Under the pieces are notes generated by a model, which worked only from the letters and a program-made list of their open reading frames with translations, did not search any database and was not told where the DNA came from. A stretch of 46,841 nucleotides of DNA from Rhizopus sp. PT2906. Its lineage: Eukaryota; Mucoromycota; Mucoromycetes; Mucorales; Rhizopodaceae. The position numbers were made by a program, and so were the translations under genes. The stretch is from positions 1-46,841 of the forward strand of contig JAMYHX010000339.1 of the NCBI GenBank assembly GCA_025529335.1, read 5' to 3'. Below, in pieces: positions 43,685 to 46,841 of this stretch; the first letter of the stretch is position 1, and every line of letters begins with the position of its first letter.

Positions 43685-44450
43685 AGTTTTGAATAAATTC
43701 TTTTATTTACATGAAAGTTCTCCTTTCAAATGCATTGATGAGGATTGTACAAAAATGCTCGCACATATCCTTGAGGAGTATAGTCTATGGTTTGACATGT
43801 TTATCTTTTTTAACTATCCTGTTCTTGACGTCATTACCACCGTTAATCTATAGAGAAGATATGACATTAGAGAATATATTGCCATGAAATTAGCAGAGAG
43901 ACTGAGCAGGATTAGGTTCGCATTGTTGGAACAGCATACACACTTTGCTGCCAACCAGCTCATCTATATATATGTTGTTGAGTTCGATGGATATGGTTCA
44001 ATATACAGTTTTTTTTTCTAAAATAATGTCTCAAAAATTTATAATCTCATGTTGGAACGAGTCAGTATACTACAGGTACATTTCGTTCCTTATATTTACC
44101 AAAAGATGCACTGCTTGCTTGCCTGTTACCTTATATCCGCAGTACCAGAGGAAGCCAGCGATACGCACTTCCTCTCTCTCTCGTACATCGCTTTGGAAAA
44201 CGGCGCTGTCTACTACTGAGAATCCCAATACTCGCTCATTCAAGGCTGCTAAACGACGCCTTCTACAGCAGAATCTGGAGATCCGCCAAAGATGCCGTCG
44301 ATCGATCTCTCTGGATCTTATGCTCCTTCTACGTTCATCAGTTTTCCCAAACCTATCCCTCACTTGGTGCTATACATCTCAAATATATAAAGAAGTAATA
44401 AGAAAAATGTGTGTTGATGAGTCTCTATATAACCTCCTTATTGAATATTA
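43685..44450 (+). other. Decayed reading frames, unassigned
   Basis: After the Lst7 stop, one frame reads SPFKCIDEDCTKMLAHILEE, a stop at 43851-43853, then in phase YIAMKLAERLSRIRFALLEQ and HTHFAANQLIYIYVVEFDGY. Further on, about 44140-44390 reads VPEEASDTHFLSLSYIALEN and PSIDLSGSYAPSTFISFPKP with stops between. These look like relics of one or two genes, but I recognise no family. Confidence 0.35.
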
Positions 44451-44778
44451 AGACGAGAGAGAGCTCATTGTTACAGACAGCGCCCTTTTATATGCAAACA
44501 GGAGTATTGCGTGATCAATGATAATTGGACATGTCACATATGTTAATAACATGAATTGTTGTCAGACTCTTTATATTGTTCATTCTTAGAGTATAGATTT
44601 AGAGTAATCTCATGTGTTAAGTATTTATAGGATAAATACAACAGAAAAGATGCTGCTATGTTTAATTCATAGCGCTTAACCATGCTTTAACTAATAGAAT
44701 CATATAGTGTTTTGGCTCTCGTAACATTTCAATTGATTTGTGGTAAATATTTATTCAACGAAAGACTTAGAATAGAGT

Positions 44779-45150
44779 TTGCTTAAAGCAATTTATAATT
44801 TGACGTTTGAAATAAAGGCAAAAGCCATAAAGATCACTAAAACGAGCGACATTACGTGCATCACCAATTCTGGAAGATAATGTCTCTTCTTTCATCAAGC
44901 AATGGCATTTCATTTTCCCTTTCACTAAGGTCTAGAACTGTTCAATAGGGCTTTACTCTGGCGAGCAAAAGGAGGAGATAAATTACTGTATAACCTTTAG
45001 TTTCGACTTATGGATACTAGCATTATCTATCACTAAATAACTGCCCTTTAAAGACTTGTTCTCATCAATAACATCACGGAACTCATTGACGGTTCCGTAT
45101 AAGCACAAACGTTATTAAGCATGAGATCCGTAATTGTTTGCTTTCTTCTC
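44779..45150 (-). pseudogene. Second IS630/Tc1-type transposase relic (C-terminal half)
   Basis: One minus-strand frame gives GTVNEFRDVIDENKSLKG, YLVIDNASIHKSKLKV with the second catalytic Asp, then across stops CSPE, SPIEQF with the Glu, TLVKGKMKCH and SSRIGDARNVARFSDLYG. Stops replace conserved residues (for example the Trp after EQF), with no frameshift in this part. It is the same superfamily as 26410-27672 but clearly a different, older copy. Confidence 0.8.
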
Positions 45151-45342
45151 AAAAATACAACGGTATCGAGCTTGAGGTTTCTCCAAAAAAAGACAGCAAA
45201 GATGAAAGTGAAGTCATGAATCAAGAGGGAAAATGATCACAATCTTTTTCAGACAGAAACTCTTTCTTCGCTGTAACAATGGAGTTCAGGTCAGTTAATT
45301 TATGCATGAACTAGGCTCTAATGATTCGAAAAAAGCAGGTAT

Positions 45343-45689
45343 TGTTGGAACAGAATCGAACAAGAATCTATAGATATTTTATTTGCATCATTACAAAAGA
45401 TACAGAGAATTGAAGAAGTAACATTATTTTTGAGCAGGTGTTGTATTTAGGCTTTGAGAATAGATTTAGATAAAGTAGAAAATGCGATGAGACTGTGTTG
45501 TATTTTTATTCGGAATAAAAGTGGAGAGAAAAGAGATGATAGCACAATCTATAATTATATATTAAGAAGCTGAGGTATTTAAACTGAGTTGACTATATTC
45601 GATTAAGGTGTAACAGATCTTATAGTAGCATTGGGTTCAACTCTAGATATTGTATTTAAGCACTGAATAGTAGCGTGGATACTACATCA
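45343..45689 (-). repeat. 3' LTR of a Ty3/gypsy chromovirus, 347 bp
   Basis: On the minus strand it begins TGATGTAG and ends CCAACA (TG...CA) and is preceded by a polypurine tract (GGAAGGGGG, complement of 45690-45698), the expected junction after pol. The matching 5' LTR lies beyond the window. Confidence 0.75.
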
Positions 45690-45969
45690 CCCCCTTCCAG
45701 TCTGCTAGACGTCTTTTATCTGATTGTTATTTTTTGAATCTGATAATTGTATCCACAGATTTATGCGTTTATGCATTTTTGTAATACCATGATTTGATCT
45801 GTCAAATATAATTTGTTTTTGTTTGTTTATTTTTTTTTTTTTTTTTTTTTTTTACTACGTAGTTAATTGTTTGACTATAAATGTGTATTTTAAGTACATT
45901 ATTGTCATATAATAAGGATTATATAACATGGTCTTTTTGATCATAGTATTCTAGTTTTTAATATATAGA
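45690..45969. other. Chromovirus pol-LTR spacer
   Basis: The polypurine tract complement sits at 45690-45698, then AT-rich sequence with a T-run at about 45830-45852. No coding sequence. Confidence 0.5.
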
Positions 45970-46841
45970 CTAGAGGGTGTTTGTATTATTTTGTTTTTTA
46001 AGTGATCCGTTATTTAGTAACTTTTCTTTTGTTATTTTTTGTTTGTAATAGTCAGTAATGATTCTAGGATCCTGGAAACTTTTATAGGTTTCCCATGTAT
46101 CATCTTCAGGTGTGTAGCCTTTCCAACGCACTTTATATTCATAGGTGTTGGTTTTTTTATTTAGTCTATGTTAAACAATTGCTTGTACTTCATAAACTTC
46201 CTGCTCGGGGATTTTTTCACCCATGGATATTAATTTTAACTCTGATGGAGTATAGTTACGCGTTAATATATCCCCTGATAGGACTTTAAGCACATAGGCA
46301 TCACCTTGATTCATTTTGATCACTTCATATGGCCCAGTATATCTAGGTCCAAATTTTGTGTGTTGTCTGACTTTAATCATGGCATGATTTCCATTTGGAA
46401 AAGTAAAGGATTTGTTTTTTCCGTCAAAGTCTTTCTTTTGCTTCTTAATTACCTCTACGGTTTTTTCATAGATTGCTGGAAATACCACTTCGTTCATTTG
46501 TTTTATTCTTTTTTGTATTTCTTCTTCCGTCATTTCTTTTATAATGTCCCCATTTGGGTAGTCAGCAAACTCATTAAGCTTACGACCAAACATTCTGGTA
46601 AAAGGCGGTGTATTCGTCCTTTTACTTGTCTTATTATTTATTGACAGTTGTACTGACGGTAAGAATTTATCCCATTCATTAATATTACCTTGTATGGTTT
46701 TTTCTAGGACATTCATGATTGTTTTTACAGTATTTTCAGCTGTACCATTCGCCCTTGGATGAATTGGGGTTACAAGTCTGTGGTCAAAACCAGCTGCTCT
46801 TTTAAAACGTTTCATTTTGTCGTTGACAAATTCAGTTCCAT
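45970..46841 (-). mobile_element. Ty3/gypsy chromovirus integrase C-terminus and chromodomain (partial)
   Basis: The open frame from the window edge to 46171 encodes the end of the retroviral-type integrase core: TPIHPRANGTAENTVKTIMN (with the catalytic Glu of DDE), NEWDKFLPSVQLSINNKTS and PFTRMFGRKLN. A GPY/F-like module follows (HTKFGPRYTGPYEVIKMNQG). After a TAA (46171-46173) the same frame continues HRLNKKTNTYEYKVRWKGYT then PEDDTWETYKSFQDP, a chromodomain, and ends at 45970-45972. The chromodomain targets insertion to marked chromatin. One stop codon separates it from the integrase, so this copy is probably recently inactivated. The 5' part of pol is outside the window. Confidence 0.9.

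Noticed and set aside
43923..43936. ATTGTTGGAACAG shared with the LTR end at 45341
   Set aside because: The match stops after 13 bp and lies within a protein-like relic frame; it is probably coincidence.
43945..44451. 168-aa frame and an Arg-rich antisense frame at 44070-44363
   Set aside because: The composition is irregular, and another frame in the same place reads more protein-like with stops, so this is probably decayed DNA.

Overview
The window looks like nuclear DNA from a Mucorales (Mucoromycota) fungus. It is AT-rich, its introns are very short (about 40-60 nt, GT-AG), its genes are compact, and it carries the divergent carRP-carB carotenoid pair with the fused lycopene cyclase/phytoene synthase typical of this group. 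I cannot name the genus. Gene models below come from splice signals and reading-frame continuity read by eye, without transcript data.

Four blocks can be separated. (1) 1-3383 is a mobile-element graveyard: one copy of a dispersed repeat, a decayed Fanzor (eukaryotic TnpB-like RNA-guided nuclease) and a decayed gene of unknown type. (2) 3384-9254 holds two housekeeping genes on the minus strand: pyruvate carboxylase (5 exons, 1178 aa) and a KAR9-like microtubule plus-end protein with a C-terminal GAS2/GAR-type domain. (3) 9255-27672 is dominated by mobile DNA. It has a Tc1/mariner relic, two inverted copies of the dispersed repeat, a Helitron Rep/helicase followed immediately by a Fanzor relic, a second Helitron fragment, a solo LTR with primer-binding-site and leader remnants, a nuclear copy of mitochondrial cox1, and a decayed IS630/Tc1-type transposase. 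One intact gene, an ALYREF/Yra1-like mRNA export adaptor, sits inside this block. (4) 27931-43684 is gene-dense: an AT-hook protein, carRP and carB, an ABHD11-like hydrolase, a DUF4112 protein, a WDR55/Jip5-like WD40 protein, a beta-carbonic anhydrase, an unrecognised small gene, AHA1 and a short folliculin/Lst7-like protein. The right end (44779-46841) is again transposon: another decayed transposase and the 3' part of a Ty3/gypsy chromovirus with its LTR.

Functional links: carRP makes phytoene and cyclises lycopene, while carB does the desaturations between. The two share a 413-bp intergenic region with TATA-like boxes on both sides, so co-regulation is likely. Pyruvate carboxylase supplies oxaloacetate and needs bicarbonate; a carbonic anhydrase lies 31 kb away, but this is not a cluster.

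The most noteworthy signals are three separate Fanzor relics in 47 kb, all keeping the RuvC-III Asp motif; one of them lies directly behind, and in phase with, a Helitron helicase. Others are a carbonic anhydrase start codon apparently split by an intron (A|TG), a four-base overlap of convergent stop codons, a GC-AG intron, a mosaic repeat family and a NUMT.
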